Source: Actinomycetota bacterium (GTDB lineage Bacteria > Actinomycetota > Nitriliruptoria > Nitriliruptorales > Nitriliruptoraceae). Taken from it: a stretch of DNA of 40,642 bases. A program made the translations under genes and the position numbers. The notes under the pieces are model-generated. The model did no database searches. It worked only from the letters and a program-made list of their open reading frames with translations, and was not told where the DNA came from. This document shows, piece by piece, positions 17,322-25,075 of this stretch; within the stretch, counting starts at the first letter, position 1, and each line of letters opens with the position of its first letter. The stretch covers positions 1 through 40,642 of the forward strand of contig JAHWKY010000037.1 in the NCBI GenBank assembly GCA_019347575.1, given 5' to 3'.

Positions 17322-17424
17322 GGGCGCCTCTCCTCGGTGGCCGAACGGCCATGCCCCTCTCGCTCCCGCGTGATCGACCTGTGGCACGGTCGACCCGGAG
17401 GGGCCAGAGAAAGAGGGATGCCCG

Positions 17425-17691
17425 ATGGATCGGACCACGCCCACCACGGATCAGCCGACAACCAGGACAGCCAGCACCAGCAACGGGTTCTCGATAGGGG
17501 CCATCGCATGCGGTCTGCTTGCTTTCGTCATCTTCCCCATCGTGCTCGGCCCTATCGGCATCGTCCTCGGCGCCATCGCGAAGTCGAACAACGAACCGAA
17601 GGCGAACTGGGGCCTCGGCATCGCGATCGCCGGGACGGCGATCGGGATGCTCCTGGGTTTCCTGGTCTTCGCCAACAGCGGAGCCGCCTGA
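17425..17691 (+). CDS. Small DUF4190-like membrane protein
   Basis: A protein of 88 residues. After a polar Thr/Ser-rich tail of about 22 residues come two hydrophobic segments, AIACGLLAFVIFPIVLGPIG and IAIAGTAIGMLLGFLVF, joined by the short loop AKSNNEPKANWG. The arrangement fits DUF4190, a family of small two-helix actinobacterial membrane proteins of unknown function. Its hydrophobic half is closely similar to the C-terminal half of the protein at 18610-19101, so the two are paralogues. AGAGGG precedes the ATG. It leads a run of three membrane genes. Confidence 0.75.
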   Translation: MDRTTPTTDQPTTRTASTSNGFSIGAIACGLLAFVIFPIVLGPIGIVLGAIAKSNNEPKANWGLGIAIAGTAIGMLLGFLVFANSGAA

Positions 17692-17719
17692 CCGGTCGGG
17701 GTCTCGTGGAGATCACGCG

Positions 17720-18610
17720 CTGAGGTCCCGCGACGAGCTCAGCGACGCGCCCGTTCCTCCACTCGCGGCAGGCTGGTACGACTACCCACAGCTCCCCGGA
17801 TGGTGGCGGTGGTGGGACGGGCGACGCTGGACCGACCATTGGGCGCCGCAGGTCGCTGATAGAGACACGGCACCGGGCACCACGGCGGCCTCACGGCACC
17901 TGGTTCCAGGCTGGACCGCGGTCGCCGTCACGGCCGTGTTGCTATGTGCCCAGTTCGTGGTCGGTGCGGTCGTCGCGCTGGTCTTCCTCGATGGCGATGC
18001 TGACGCCGCCTCACTGTCGGCGGTGTTCGTCGTGGCGGTTGCGATCGCCGAGACGGTCGCGCTCGGCGCGGTCGCATGGCTGCTGCGGGCCCAGCTCGGG
18101 ACGTGGCGTTCGGTGTTCGGTCCCGCGCGCTGGCGAGCATCGGATACGGCGCTGGGAGTCGGTGTAGGACTCGCGGGTCAGATCGCGCTGAACGTCATCG
18201 TGTGGACCGCGGTGCAGGTGCTCGATCTCGACGAGCCTGACGGGTCCTCGCAAGCGCTACTCGAGGAGGTCCCGTCTATCGGCGCCGGCGCCCTGGCGCT
18301 GGTGATACTGGTCGTCGTCGTGGTGGCACCGGTCGTGGAGGAGTTGGTGTTCCGACGCTCCCTGCTGACCGCCATCGAGCGGCGATGGCGACCCGTGGCT
18401 GCGATCGCGGCCTCCTCTCTGCTGTTCGGCTTGGTCCACATCGAACTGTTCGCCGCAGGCGCGGTTGGTGTCGTGCAGGTGGCTTCGATCACGATCTTCG
18501 GCGCCGTGCTCGCCGTGCTCTACCGGAGCACAGCCGCGACGGCCGCACCGATCGCAGCGCACGTCTCCTTCAACCTCCTCGCCGTTGTGTCAGCGTTTGT
18601 GGCAGGCTGA
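17720..18610 (+). CDS. DUF2510 protein fused to a CPBP (Abi) intramembrane protease domain
   Basis: A protein of about 296 residues. Near the N-terminus a DUF2510 motif (AGWYDYPQLPGWWRWWDGR) is followed by a multi-helix membrane region. The CPBP signature motifs are in place: EELVFRR with Glu207, Glu208 and Arg212; FGLVH with His240; and a late HVSFN. The family includes glutamic-type intramembrane proteases that cleave prenylated or other membrane substrates and bacteriocin-immunity proteins; the substrate here is unknown. The start is uncertain: no ATG, GTG or TTG exists in frame before the DUF2510 motif, so I use CTG 17720, with GGAG upstream. A start inside the preceding gene cannot be excluded. 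The stop overlaps the next ATG (TGATG). Confidence 0.8.
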   Translation: MRSRDELSDAPVPPLAAGWYDYPQLPGWWRWWDGRRWTDHWAPQVADRDTAPGTTAASRHLVPGWTAVAVTAVLLCAQFVVGAVVALVFLDGDADAASLSAVFVVAVAIAETVALGAVAWLLRAQLGTWRSVFGPARWRASDTALGVGVGLAGQIALNVIVWTAVQVLDLDEPDGSSQALLEEVPSIGAGALALVILVVVVVAPVVEELVFRRSLLTAIERRWRPVAAIAASSLLFGLVHIELFAAGAVGVVQVASITIFGAVLAVLYRSTAATAAPIAAHVSFNLLAVVSAFVAG

Positions 18611-19101
18611 TGGAACGGCTCCGCATCGTGCAGAACGGGGACGGGATGAGCGACGGTCCACCACCTCCACCTGAGGTTCCACCTCCACCCCGAGGTCAGC
18701 CTGCACATCCTCCTCAGGAGGGTCAGCCGCCGCCTCCGTCACCCGACAAGGTGGCCTCGAGACCCGACGCGGCGTGGTACGCCGATCCTCAACACCCGGG
18801 ACAGCTCCGATGGTGGAACGGCAACCGCTGGTCCGAGCACACCGCGCCCGGCACACCCCCGCCGGGTTACGCGCGAGACTCTGAGGAGGTCGGCAACGGC
18901 TTCTCGGTGGGCGCAATCGCGTGCGGCGCCATCGCGTTCGTGTTCTTCCCGATCATCCTGGGACCGATCGGCATCGTGCTCGGGGCGATCGCGAAGTCGA
19001 AGGACGAGCCCCGTGCGAACTGGGGCATCGGCGTCGCCATCGCGGGCACGGTCGGCGGCATGGTGCTGGCTTTCATCGTTCTGTCGAACACGACGACGTG
19101 A
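18610..19101 (+). CDS. DUF2510 and DUF4190-like membrane protein
   Basis: A protein of 163 residues with a proline-rich N-terminus (residues 13-45), a DUF2510 motif (AAWYADPQHPGQLRWWNG) and a two-helix DUF4190-like C-terminus (GFSVGAIACGAIAFVFF, then AGTVGGMVLAFIVL). It therefore combines the N-terminal domain of the protease before it with the membrane domain of the small protein before that. The ATG at 18610 overlaps the preceding stop (TGATG), suggesting coupled translation; ATG 18646, preceded by a G-rich run, is an equally possible start. Function unknown. The cytosolic proline-rich and DUF2510 parts suggest protein contacts at the membrane. Confidence 0.75.
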   Translation: MERLRIVQNGDGMSDGPPPPPEVPPPPRGQPAHPPQEGQPPPPSPDKVASRPDAAWYADPQHPGQLRWWNGNRWSEHTAPGTPPPGYARDSEEVGNGFSVGAIACGAIAFVFFPIILGPIGIVLGAIAKSKDEPRANWGIGVAIAGTVGGMVLAFIVLSNTTT

Positions 19102-19106
19102 CGCCG

Positions 19107-19112
19107 TAGCAT
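19107..19112 (+). promoter_or_regulatory. -10 box of an apparently leaderless lipB transcript
   Basis: TAGCAT ends nine bases before the lipB ATG, so transcription should start at or within a few bases of it. No ribosome-binding site is present, which supports the reading. Confidence 0.45.
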
Positions 19113-19121
19113 CGCAGCCTC

Positions 19122-19820
19122 ATGCGCGCTTCCGATGCCCCGATCCTCGCCGTCCACGCGGCCCTCGTGCCGTACGGGGTGGCGTGGGACTGGCAACGGG
19201 ACCTCGTCACGCGACGTGCAGCCGACGAGATCGGCGACGTCCTGCTGACGCTGGAGCACCCGCGTGTCTACACCGCGGGGAAGCGCGCCCACAGCGAACA
19301 CGTCCTTTGGGGCGAGGCCGAGCGCAACGCGCGGGGCATCGAGCTGTTCGAGGTCGACCGAGGCGGCGACGTCACCTACCACGGCCCCGGACAGCTCGTC
19401 GCCTACCCGATCCTGAAGCTCGACGACTCGCGACGGGTCGTCGACTACGTGCGCCTCCTCGAGGAGGCGTGCATCCGGGTGATCGCCTCGCACGGCATCG
19501 TCGCGGGGCGCGACCCCGAGCACCGCGGTGTGTGGGTCGGCGACGACAAGATCGTGGCCGTCGGTGTGCGCGTCAACGCGGGCGGGGTGACCAGCCACGG
19601 TCTCGCGATGAACGTCACGACCGACCTCACGGACTTCGGCGGGATCGTCCCCTGCGGCATCGGCGACCGGGGCGTGTGCTCGCTCGCCTCGCTCGGGATA
19701 GCCACCACGGTCGACGCGACCTTCGAGCGGTTGCGACGCGCCTTCGCGGAGCTGTTCGGTTGTAGCATCGAGGTGACGACCACGAACGCTCTCGAACTCG
19801 CCGTCCCCGCAGCGACCTGA
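19122..19820 (+). CDS. lipB: Octanoyltransferase
   Basis: A protein of 232 residues that transfers octanoyl from acyl carrier protein to the lipoyl lysine of acceptor domains. RGGDVTYHGPGQLVAYP is the family motif. The catalytic pair is Lys143 in GDDKIVAVGVRV and Cys178 in GIVPCGIGDRGV. It is directly followed by lipA with a seven-base gap, the classic order, and its acceptors (the lipoyl domains of Lpd and E2) are encoded 2-5 kb upstream. The messenger is predicted to be leaderless. Confidence 0.95.
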   Translation: MRASDAPILAVHAALVPYGVAWDWQRDLVTRRAADEIGDVLLTLEHPRVYTAGKRAHSEHVLWGEAERNARGIELFEVDRGGDVTYHGPGQLVAYPILKLDDSRRVVDYVRLLEEACIRVIASHGIVAGRDPEHRGVWVGDDKIVAVGVRVNAGGVTSHGLAMNVTTDLTDFGGIVPCGIGDRGVCSLASLGIATTVDATFERLRRAFAELFGCSIEVTTTNALELAVPAAT

Positions 19821-19827
19821 GGTTGCC

Positions 19828-20847
19828 GTGACCGATCAGACCCCCGTCATCCCGCCCCAGGCGCGGACGCTGCGGATGCTCCCCCGCGAGCAGCAGCAGC
19901 GTGCTGGCGTCGCCCGCCCGGCGTTGATGACCGGTCTGCGCTCGGACCGCAAGCCCGACTGGCTCCGCATCAAGATGCAGCACGGTGACAACTTCAAGGA
20001 CGTCAGCCGCCTGATGGGCGATCTCGAACTCAACACGGTCTGCCAGCAGGCGGCATGCCCCAACATCTACGAGTGCTGGGAGACGCGCGAGGCGACCTTC
20101 CTCATCGGCGGCGACGACTGCACACGCCGCTGCGGGTTCTGCCAGATCAAGACCGGCAAGCCCGATGGCTACGACCGCGACGAACCGCGCCGCGTCGGGC
20201 AGGCCGTGGCCCATCTCGGCCTGAGGTTCGCCGTCGTGACCATGGTGGCCCGCGACGACCTCGACGACGGTGGCGCGTGGCTCGTGGCGGAGACCATCCG
20301 GCAGATCCGCGAGGCTGCGGCCGGTGTGGGCGTCGAGGTGCTGCCCAGCGACTTCGGCTACGGCAACGACCCAGCTTCCGGTCTCGCGGCGCTCGAGCAG
20401 GTCGTCGTAGCGGGACCCGACGTGTTCGCCTTCAACGTCGAGACGTGCCGGCGACTGTTCCCGACCGTCCGCCCCGCGTTCGACTACGACCGCTCGCTGG
20501 AGTTCCTCGCCGAGGCGCGGCGTCGCTTCCCCGACACGACCGCGACCAAGTCCAACGTCATCGTGGGGCTCGGCGAGACCGATGACGAGGTCCGGCAGGC
20601 CATGGCCGACCTTCGCCAGGCCGGCGTGCAGCTGCTCACCATCGGCCAGTACCTCCAGCCCTCGGCTCAGCACCTCACGCTCGACCGCTACGTCACCCCT
20701 GAGCAGTTCGCCGCGTTCCGCCGCTTCGGCGAGGTGGAACTGGGCTTCGACCACGTCGAGTCCGGCCCCATGGTGCGCTCCAGCTACCACGCCGGGGCGC
20801 AGGCCCGGGATGCCGGCGCGTGGGCGCCGACGGCGTCCGGTTCCTGA
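19828..20847 (+). CDS. lipA: Lipoyl synthase
   Basis: A radical-SAM enzyme of 339 residues that inserts two sulfur atoms into the octanoyl chain already bound to its acceptor protein. The auxiliary cluster is held by Cys72, Cys77 and Cys83 (CQQAACPNIYEC) and the SAM cluster by Cys98, Cys102 and Cys105 (CTRRCGFC). QYLQPS and the late SGPMVRSSYHA, with the serine that binds the auxiliary cluster, are present. The GTG start follows lipB by seven bases. LipA consumes its auxiliary cluster each turnover and so depends on cluster supply, for which ErpA in this window is a candidate source. Confidence 0.95.
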   Translation: MTDQTPVIPPQARTLRMLPREQQQRAGVARPALMTGLRSDRKPDWLRIKMQHGDNFKDVSRLMGDLELNTVCQQAACPNIYECWETREATFLIGGDDCTRRCGFCQIKTGKPDGYDRDEPRRVGQAVAHLGLRFAVVTMVARDDLDDGGAWLVAETIRQIREAAAGVGVEVLPSDFGYGNDPASGLAALEQVVVAGPDVFAFNVETCRRLFPTVRPAFDYDRSLEFLAEARRRFPDTTATKSNVIVGLGETDDEVRQAMADLRQAGVQLLTIGQYLQPSAQHLTLDRYVTPEQFAAFRRFGEVELGFDHVESGPMVRSSYHAGAQARDAGAWAPTASGS

Positions 20848-20934
20848 ACCACGTGCGCGCTACGCGCGCGTCCTCGCGACGGACCGTCGGGGATGCTCGG
20901 GGTCGCTCCCCCTGGCGCGTACGGTGCGGCGGCG

Positions 20935-20994
20935 GATCCCGCGCGGACGGACGGGATCGCCGGCGGACCCGACCCCCGGCTGCGCCGGGGTCGG
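20935..20994. terminator. Two consecutive hairpins between lipA and the next gene
   Basis: GATCCCG and CGGGATC (20935-20958) make a seven-bp stem. CCGACCCCCGGC and GCCGGGGTCGG (20969-20994) make an 11-bp stem with one bulged C and a three-base loop. They lie 90-150 bases past lipA and 26 bases before the next GTG. They probably end the lipBA transcript; a structured leader for the downstream gene is possible. There is no U-run. Confidence 0.45.
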
Positions 20995-21019
20995 CAACAG
21001 GGGTACAGAAGGGACAGTC

Positions 21020-21535
21020 GTGGAGAACCTCTCCAACGGACAGAAGATCGCTCTCGGCGGCGGCCTCGTGCTGCTGATCTCCAGCTTCCTGCCGTGGTAC
21101 GGCGTGGATCTGGGTGGGTTCGGTGGCGTCAGCATCAACGCGTGGAACGCGGGCTTCCTGGCGTGGGCGGGCGTCCTCGTCGGCCTGGCCGCAGCGGTGC
21201 TCATCGCGCTCAAGGCGTTCCAGGGCAACGCCGTCTCCGCCGGTGGCTTCGCCACCGAGCAGCTCGCGGTGATCCTCGCAGGGATCGGTCTCGTGCTGAT
21301 CTTGCTGCGCCTCATCACCGAGACCAACTTCCTCAAGTACGGCATCTTCGTCGGTCTCGTCGCTGCGGCGGCTATGACCTACGGCGCGTTCCTGTCGATG
21401 CGCGAGGCCGGACTCGACCTCGACGTCGACGACTTCAAGGGCAAGCTCGGAGGCGGCGGAACCAGCGCCGGCGGCGAGCCGCCACCGCCTCCCCGACCGG
21501 ACGAGCCGCCACCGCCTCCCCCACCGGCCCAGTAG
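21020..21535 (+). CDS. Four-helix membrane protein with proline-rich tail
   Basis: A protein of 171 residues with four hydrophobic segments (near residues 9-24, 41-66, 78-100 and 106-124), a short charged stretch (LDLDVDDFKGKLGGGG) and a C-terminal tail of two proline runs ending PPPPPPPAQ. The GTG start has AGAAGGGA seven bases ahead. No family was recognised with confidence. The tail is encoded by a short repeated DNA unit, about 25 bp copied once. The tail would face the cytosol if both termini are inside, and could bind partner proteins. Confidence 0.7.
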   Translation: MENLSNGQKIALGGGLVLLISSFLPWYGVDLGGFGGVSINAWNAGFLAWAGVLVGLAAAVLIALKAFQGNAVSAGGFATEQLAVILAGIGLVLILLRLITETNFLKYGIFVGLVAAAAMTYGAFLSMREAGLDLDVDDFKGKLGGGGTSAGGEPPPPPRPDEPPPPPPPAQ

Positions 21536-21555
21536 ACCGATCCGAACTGCTTCAC

Positions 21556-21583
21556 CGAGGCGCGCCCCGCGGGGCGCGCCTCG
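21556..21583. terminator. Perfect 28-bp GC palindrome
   Basis: CGAGGCGCGCCCC and GGGGCGCGCCTCG are perfect 13-base complements around GC, 20 bases after the preceding stop codon. It is a strong hairpin without a U-run and most likely ends that transcript before the metalloprotease operon. Confidence 0.65.
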
Positions 21584-21695
21584 CGCACCGGGGCCTCGCG
21601 TGCCCCTTCGGGCGCACACCCTTGCCCTCCGGGCGCGCCATCCGCCCCTGGTCGCCCTACTCCCCGTGTGCTTCTCTCTGGCGTAGGGGGTCGTC

Positions 21696-23354
21696 ATGTC
21701 GAGATCGAAGGGACGTGAACCCGGGACCGCGCCCCACCGGAGCGCGGTCGAGCTGCCGCGACGATCGGTCACGGCGGTTCCCTCGGAGACCTCTCTCGGG
21801 GTCTTCGCCTCCGTCGAGGAGCTACCCCACGACCGGGTATCGCTCAGCGCCTTGCAGGAGCACGCCGGTAACCGCGCCGTCCAGCGCCTGCTATCTGCCC
21901 GGCCACGCAGCGCCGGCAGCCTCAGAGGTGACGTCCGCGTCCTGCCCGATGTGCGCCGCACGGGCGGGTACGTCGGTTGGGGACCGGGCGGGGCGTTCGA
22001 ACGGACGGATGTGCAACGCCAGAAGGGCGGGTCCGCCGCCAAGCTCGACCCGTCCGGGAGCACCTTCGGGGACCCGTTCGGAGGCGGCTTCGGTGGCCCC
22101 TTCGGGGGTGGGTTCGGTGGGGCCAAGTCCAACCCGAAGCTCGATCCGTTCGGTGGCGGCCTCGGAGGCGCGCTCGGAGGCGGGACCAAGGCCGGCTCGA
22201 AGGTCGGCCCGGGTCCCGAGGCTGGCCCCGCCGACGAGGAAGCGCTGATCGAAGAGCAGGCCAAGAAGGACCTGATCGCCTTCACGGCCAAGAGCTACAC
22301 GTTCCCCGGCTTCACCAAGGGCATCAACGGCAAGTTCGACGTGACCTACATCCCAAGCGCCCGCCTGCTCGACATCAACGTCAAGGTCAAGTTCGATTTC
22401 GTCGGCGCGGGTTGGGGGCTGATGGACCGGCTCATCTACCCGTTCAAGTTCATGGCACAGGCGGGCCCCGCCTGGTCCGGACAGCACCCGATCCACAACG
22501 TTCGCGAGCCGAAGAGCATCTGGGGCCCGGCGCTCAACCCCGTGAACGTGAACGTCCGGGTCACACCCGTGAAGACCGACCAGCACTTCACGGTTCGCTT
22601 CCACAAGGGGACGGGCGGAGCGGAGGTCCACAAGGGTGTCACCAAGCTGTTCGAGGACGACATGGCGCCGTCGCAGGCGTTCAACCCCGTCACCGCCGCT
22701 GGCGAGATCGCCCGCATCGAGCGCATCACGCCCAAGACGATCGACTTCGGACTCGACGCCGACCATGTGCCGGCGGCGGTCGCACCCAAGCTCGACTTCC
22801 TCGCGGAGTACCTCCGGCGTGTCAACCGGCCACCGGTCACGCTGACGGTGGAAGGCTGGGCCTCCACGGACGGGGCGGCCAAGTACAACTTCAAGCTGTC
22901 GGAGCGGCGCGCCCGCGCCGTCGCCGACTACCTGTCATCGAAGGGGCTCACCAACCACACCATCGTCGTGGTGCCGCGGGGCGAGAGGGGCGCCGGGCCG
23001 GGCCCCAAGTGGCGGAAGGCGACCATCACGCCGTCTATCGATCCGACGTGGAAGAACACGTTCAACACGATCACGCACGAGTTCGGCCACATGCTGGGGC
23101 TCGGCGACGAGTACCAGGGCACTCCGGGCAAGGTCGCCACGCACCACGGGCTGGTCAAGCAGCACTTCGGCCAGGACTACGCCGACCAGACCGTCAAGCG
23201 AGGGGACGTTGCGAGCGGCGGCGTGATGCACTTCGGCGACGATATCCGCGTCCACCACTACGTGACGATGTGGTCCGCACTCGCCGAGACGACCCTGAAG
23301 GCACCCGTGCCGAAGCCGCCGTTCGGCTACAACGACTGGAAGATCCAAGGATGA
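21696..23354 (+). CDS. AGNRAV-motif protein with OmpA-like domain and zinc-metalloprotease motif
   Basis: A protein of 552 residues with an unusual build. The N-terminal 50 residues are disordered; residues 53-66 read LQEHAGNRAVQRLL, the motif seen at the start of many DUF4157-type and contractile-injection-associated proteins. A Gly/Phe-rich low-complexity spacer spans about 118-170. A beta-rich region of no recognised family follows (about 190-340). Residues about 345-440 match the OmpA/MotB peptidoglycan-binding fold (VEGWASTDGAAKYNFKLSER). Then comes HEFGHMLGLGDEY, with His461, Glu462, His465 and probably Asp471 as zinc site, as in metzincin-like proteases. There is no Sec or Tat signal. 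It leads a three-gene unit with a lipoprotein and a double CxxC..CC protein. It may be an effector delivered by an injection system encoded elsewhere; that role is inference. Confidence 0.75.
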   Translation: MSRSKGREPGTAPHRSAVELPRRSVTAVPSETSLGVFASVEELPHDRVSLSALQEHAGNRAVQRLLSARPRSAGSLRGDVRVLPDVRRTGGYVGWGPGGAFERTDVQRQKGGSAAKLDPSGSTFGDPFGGGFGGPFGGGFGGAKSNPKLDPFGGGLGGALGGGTKAGSKVGPGPEAGPADEEALIEEQAKKDLIAFTAKSYTFPGFTKGINGKFDVTYIPSARLLDINVKVKFDFVGAGWGLMDRLIYPFKFMAQAGPAWSGQHPIHNVREPKSIWGPALNPVNVNVRVTPVKTDQHFTVRFHKGTGGAEVHKGVTKLFEDDMAPSQAFNPVTAAGEIARIERITPKTIDFGLDADHVPAAVAPKLDFLAEYLRRVNRPPVTLTVEGWASTDGAAKYNFKLSERRARAVADYLSSKGLTNHTIVVVPRGERGAGPGPKWRKATITPSIDPTWKNTFNTITHEFGHMLGLGDEYQGTPGKVATHHGLVKQHFGQDYADQTVKRGDVASGGVMHFGDDIRVHHYVTMWSALAETTLKAPVPKPPFGYNDWKIQG

Positions 23355-23370
23355 GGATGGGAGCCGCCCC

Positions 23371-23964
23371 GTGGCACTACGGCGATGGCGACGCGGCGTC
23401 TTCGTGCTCGTGGTCTCGCTCGCCGTCATCGGTGCCTGTTCCAACGGCGACGTCGACACGTCGTCCCCAGTGCCAGTCACGAGCCCAGGTGTCGAGGTGA
23501 GCGAGGACCTGATCGCGGGCCCCATCCCCGACGAGCTCGACGTACGGCTCCAGAACCGCGACACGAGCCAACTTCCGGACGACGCGCTAGTGCGCTTCCA
23601 GTTCATAAACCGCGGACCACATCCAGGCATCAACTACCGCTGGGTCCTGATGGAGGACGGCCGCCTCTTCGTGGCGCGCCACTCAGGCGACACGAGCGAC
23701 CCCTACACGCCGTTCGATACCGACCTGCCCGCCGATCCGACCACGACCGTCGACACCGGTGTGGTCACCCGAGTTCGCGAGACCCTCACGCGTTCGGACT
23801 TCGCCAGTCAGCCTCCCTACCAGGCCGATCCGACGGTCGAGGATGGCACCTTCGCGGTCGTCACTGCACGGATCGACGGGATCCTGCACGAGGTCATCTA
23901 CGAGGCGGTCGGACCCGCTCCGGTGGGGGCGCTGGCGCAGCTCCTGGAGGAGGTCGGCGCGTGA
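23371..23964 (+). CDS. Lipoprotein of unknown function
   Basis: A protein of 197 residues with a basic start (RRWRRG), a hydrophobic core and the lipobox VIGAC, so it should be lipid-anchored on the outer face of the membrane after cleavage before Cys23. The mature part is acidic with many Asp/Thr/Pro residues and a central stretch LVRFQFINRGPHPGINYRWVLMEDGRL, quoted here only as a landmark in two halves (LVRFQFINRG and YRWVLMEDGRLFVAR). No family was recognised. It starts 17 bp after the metalloprotease stop, and its stop overlaps the next start (GTGA), tying all three genes together. An inhibitor or partner of the protease is possible but untested. Confidence 0.75.
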   Translation: MALRRWRRGVFVLVVSLAVIGACSNGDVDTSSPVPVTSPGVEVSEDLIAGPIPDELDVRLQNRDTSQLPDDALVRFQFINRGPHPGINYRWVLMEDGRLFVARHSGDTSDPYTPFDTDLPADPTTTVDTGVVTRVRETLTRSDFASQPPYQADPTVEDGTFAVVTARIDGILHEVIYEAVGPAPVGALAQLLEEVGA

Positions 23965-25061
23965 GGGGCGCAGGGTGCGACGCCGCCGCGAGCGCCACGC
24001 CATGGCGCAGCCTCACCGACAGCGTCGTGGAGCTGCCTGTGGTGCGGTCGGGGTACCGAGACGGGCCCTCTCCGTGCGAGGTGTGCCCGACCTCGCCCTG
24101 CTGCACGTACCTGCCACTCCACACCTTCCGCATCGGTACCAGGCTGGACCTCGATCACGCGGTCTACCTGCTGAACTTCGACCGCATCGAACTCGGTCTC
24201 GCCTCGAGCGGCGATTGGTCGGTCGCCTACCGCTACCCGTGCCGGCACCTCGACCGCGACGACTACTCGTGCGGCGTGCATGGGGAGGTCGAGCAGCCCC
24301 AGATCTGTAAGACCTACAACCCCCACGCCTGCTGGTACCGGCGGACCCTCACGACCTCCGAGACCGACGCCCACCTACGCATCGACCGCCCCCGGATCGA
24401 AGCGATCATCGAGCTCCTGGCCTTCGACGGCGACGGCATCCTCGTCCAGGGCCCCGAATGGGGCGAACTCCACGCCACGGTAACGGCCGTCGCCCCCGAG
24501 GTACCTGCGTCTTCCCCGTCCGATCCTCCCTCGGGCGATCCCGTCCGCGACAGGTGGCGAGCGCTGGCGACCGGCACCGGGGCTTCGGGGCGGCGAGCGC
24601 TGCCGCTCGCCCTCGAGGACCTCGACGACCCCTGCGATGACTGCGAAGCGTGGTGCTGCACCGCACTGGTGTTCCCGTACCCTGCCCCGGCCACGCGCAG
24701 CAACCTCGACTACCTCCGCTTCGCGCTGGGGTTCCCGGGCATCGAGGTCGGGATCACCGACCAGGCCTGGTCGCTGGTCGTGCGCACACGCTGCCGCCAC
24801 CTCCAAGGACGCCGCTGCGGCGTGTACGACCAGCCTGAGCGCCCCTTGCTGTGCGAGTACTACGACCAGTGGAAGTGCACCTACCGGGTGCACCTCGGCC
24901 AGGAGCGTCCGCCTGGCTACGTCCGACTCGCTTACGAGCAGTGGGATGCGCTCGCCGACTGCTTCCGGTTCGACGCCAACGGGGACATCGTCGAGATGCT
25001 CGCCGCCGAGGCCATCCGCGAACGCGTCGAGGAGTCGTGGCGGGTAACGGCCTCAGGCTGA
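23961..25061 (+). CDS. Tandem YkgJ-like (CxxC..CC) metal-binding protein
   Basis: A protein of 366 residues with two copies of a cysteine domain like the YkgJ/UPF0153 zinc- or iron-chelating family. Copy one has Cys39, Cys42, Cys47-Cys48, then Cys94, Cys104, Cys116 and Cys124. Copy two has Cys225, Cys228, Cys232-Cys233, then Cys278, Cys286, Cys298 and Cys306. Each has the family's CRHL...CGVxxxxxxPxxC segment. Single-copy versions are usually about 100-200 residues; here an internal duplication has made a two-domain form joined by a Pro/Ser-rich linker (about 175-200). The role of the family is unsettled. The GTG start overlaps the lipoprotein stop by four bases, with GGAGGAGG upstream. No signal peptide, so cytosolic. 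Confidence 0.8.
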   Translation: MRGAGCDAAASATPWRSLTDSVVELPVVRSGYRDGPSPCEVCPTSPCCTYLPLHTFRIGTRLDLDHAVYLLNFDRIELGLASSGDWSVAYRYPCRHLDRDDYSCGVHGEVEQPQICKTYNPHACWYRRTLTTSETDAHLRIDRPRIEAIIELLAFDGDGILVQGPEWGELHATVTAVAPEVPASSPSDPPSGDPVRDRWRALATGTGASGRRALPLALEDLDDPCDDCEAWCCTALVFPYPAPATRSNLDYLRFALGFPGIEVGITDQAWSLVVRTRCRHLQGRRCGVYDQPERPLLCEYYDQWKCTYRVHLGQERPPGYVRLAYEQWDALADCFRFDANGDIVEMLAAEAIRERVEESWRVTASG

Positions 25062-25075
25062 TCTGGTTGCCCCGG

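Noticed and set aside
21379-21588. Minus-strand Gly/Ser-rich frame opposite the proline-rich tail
   Set aside because: It is the complement of proline codon runs and is not expected to be translated.
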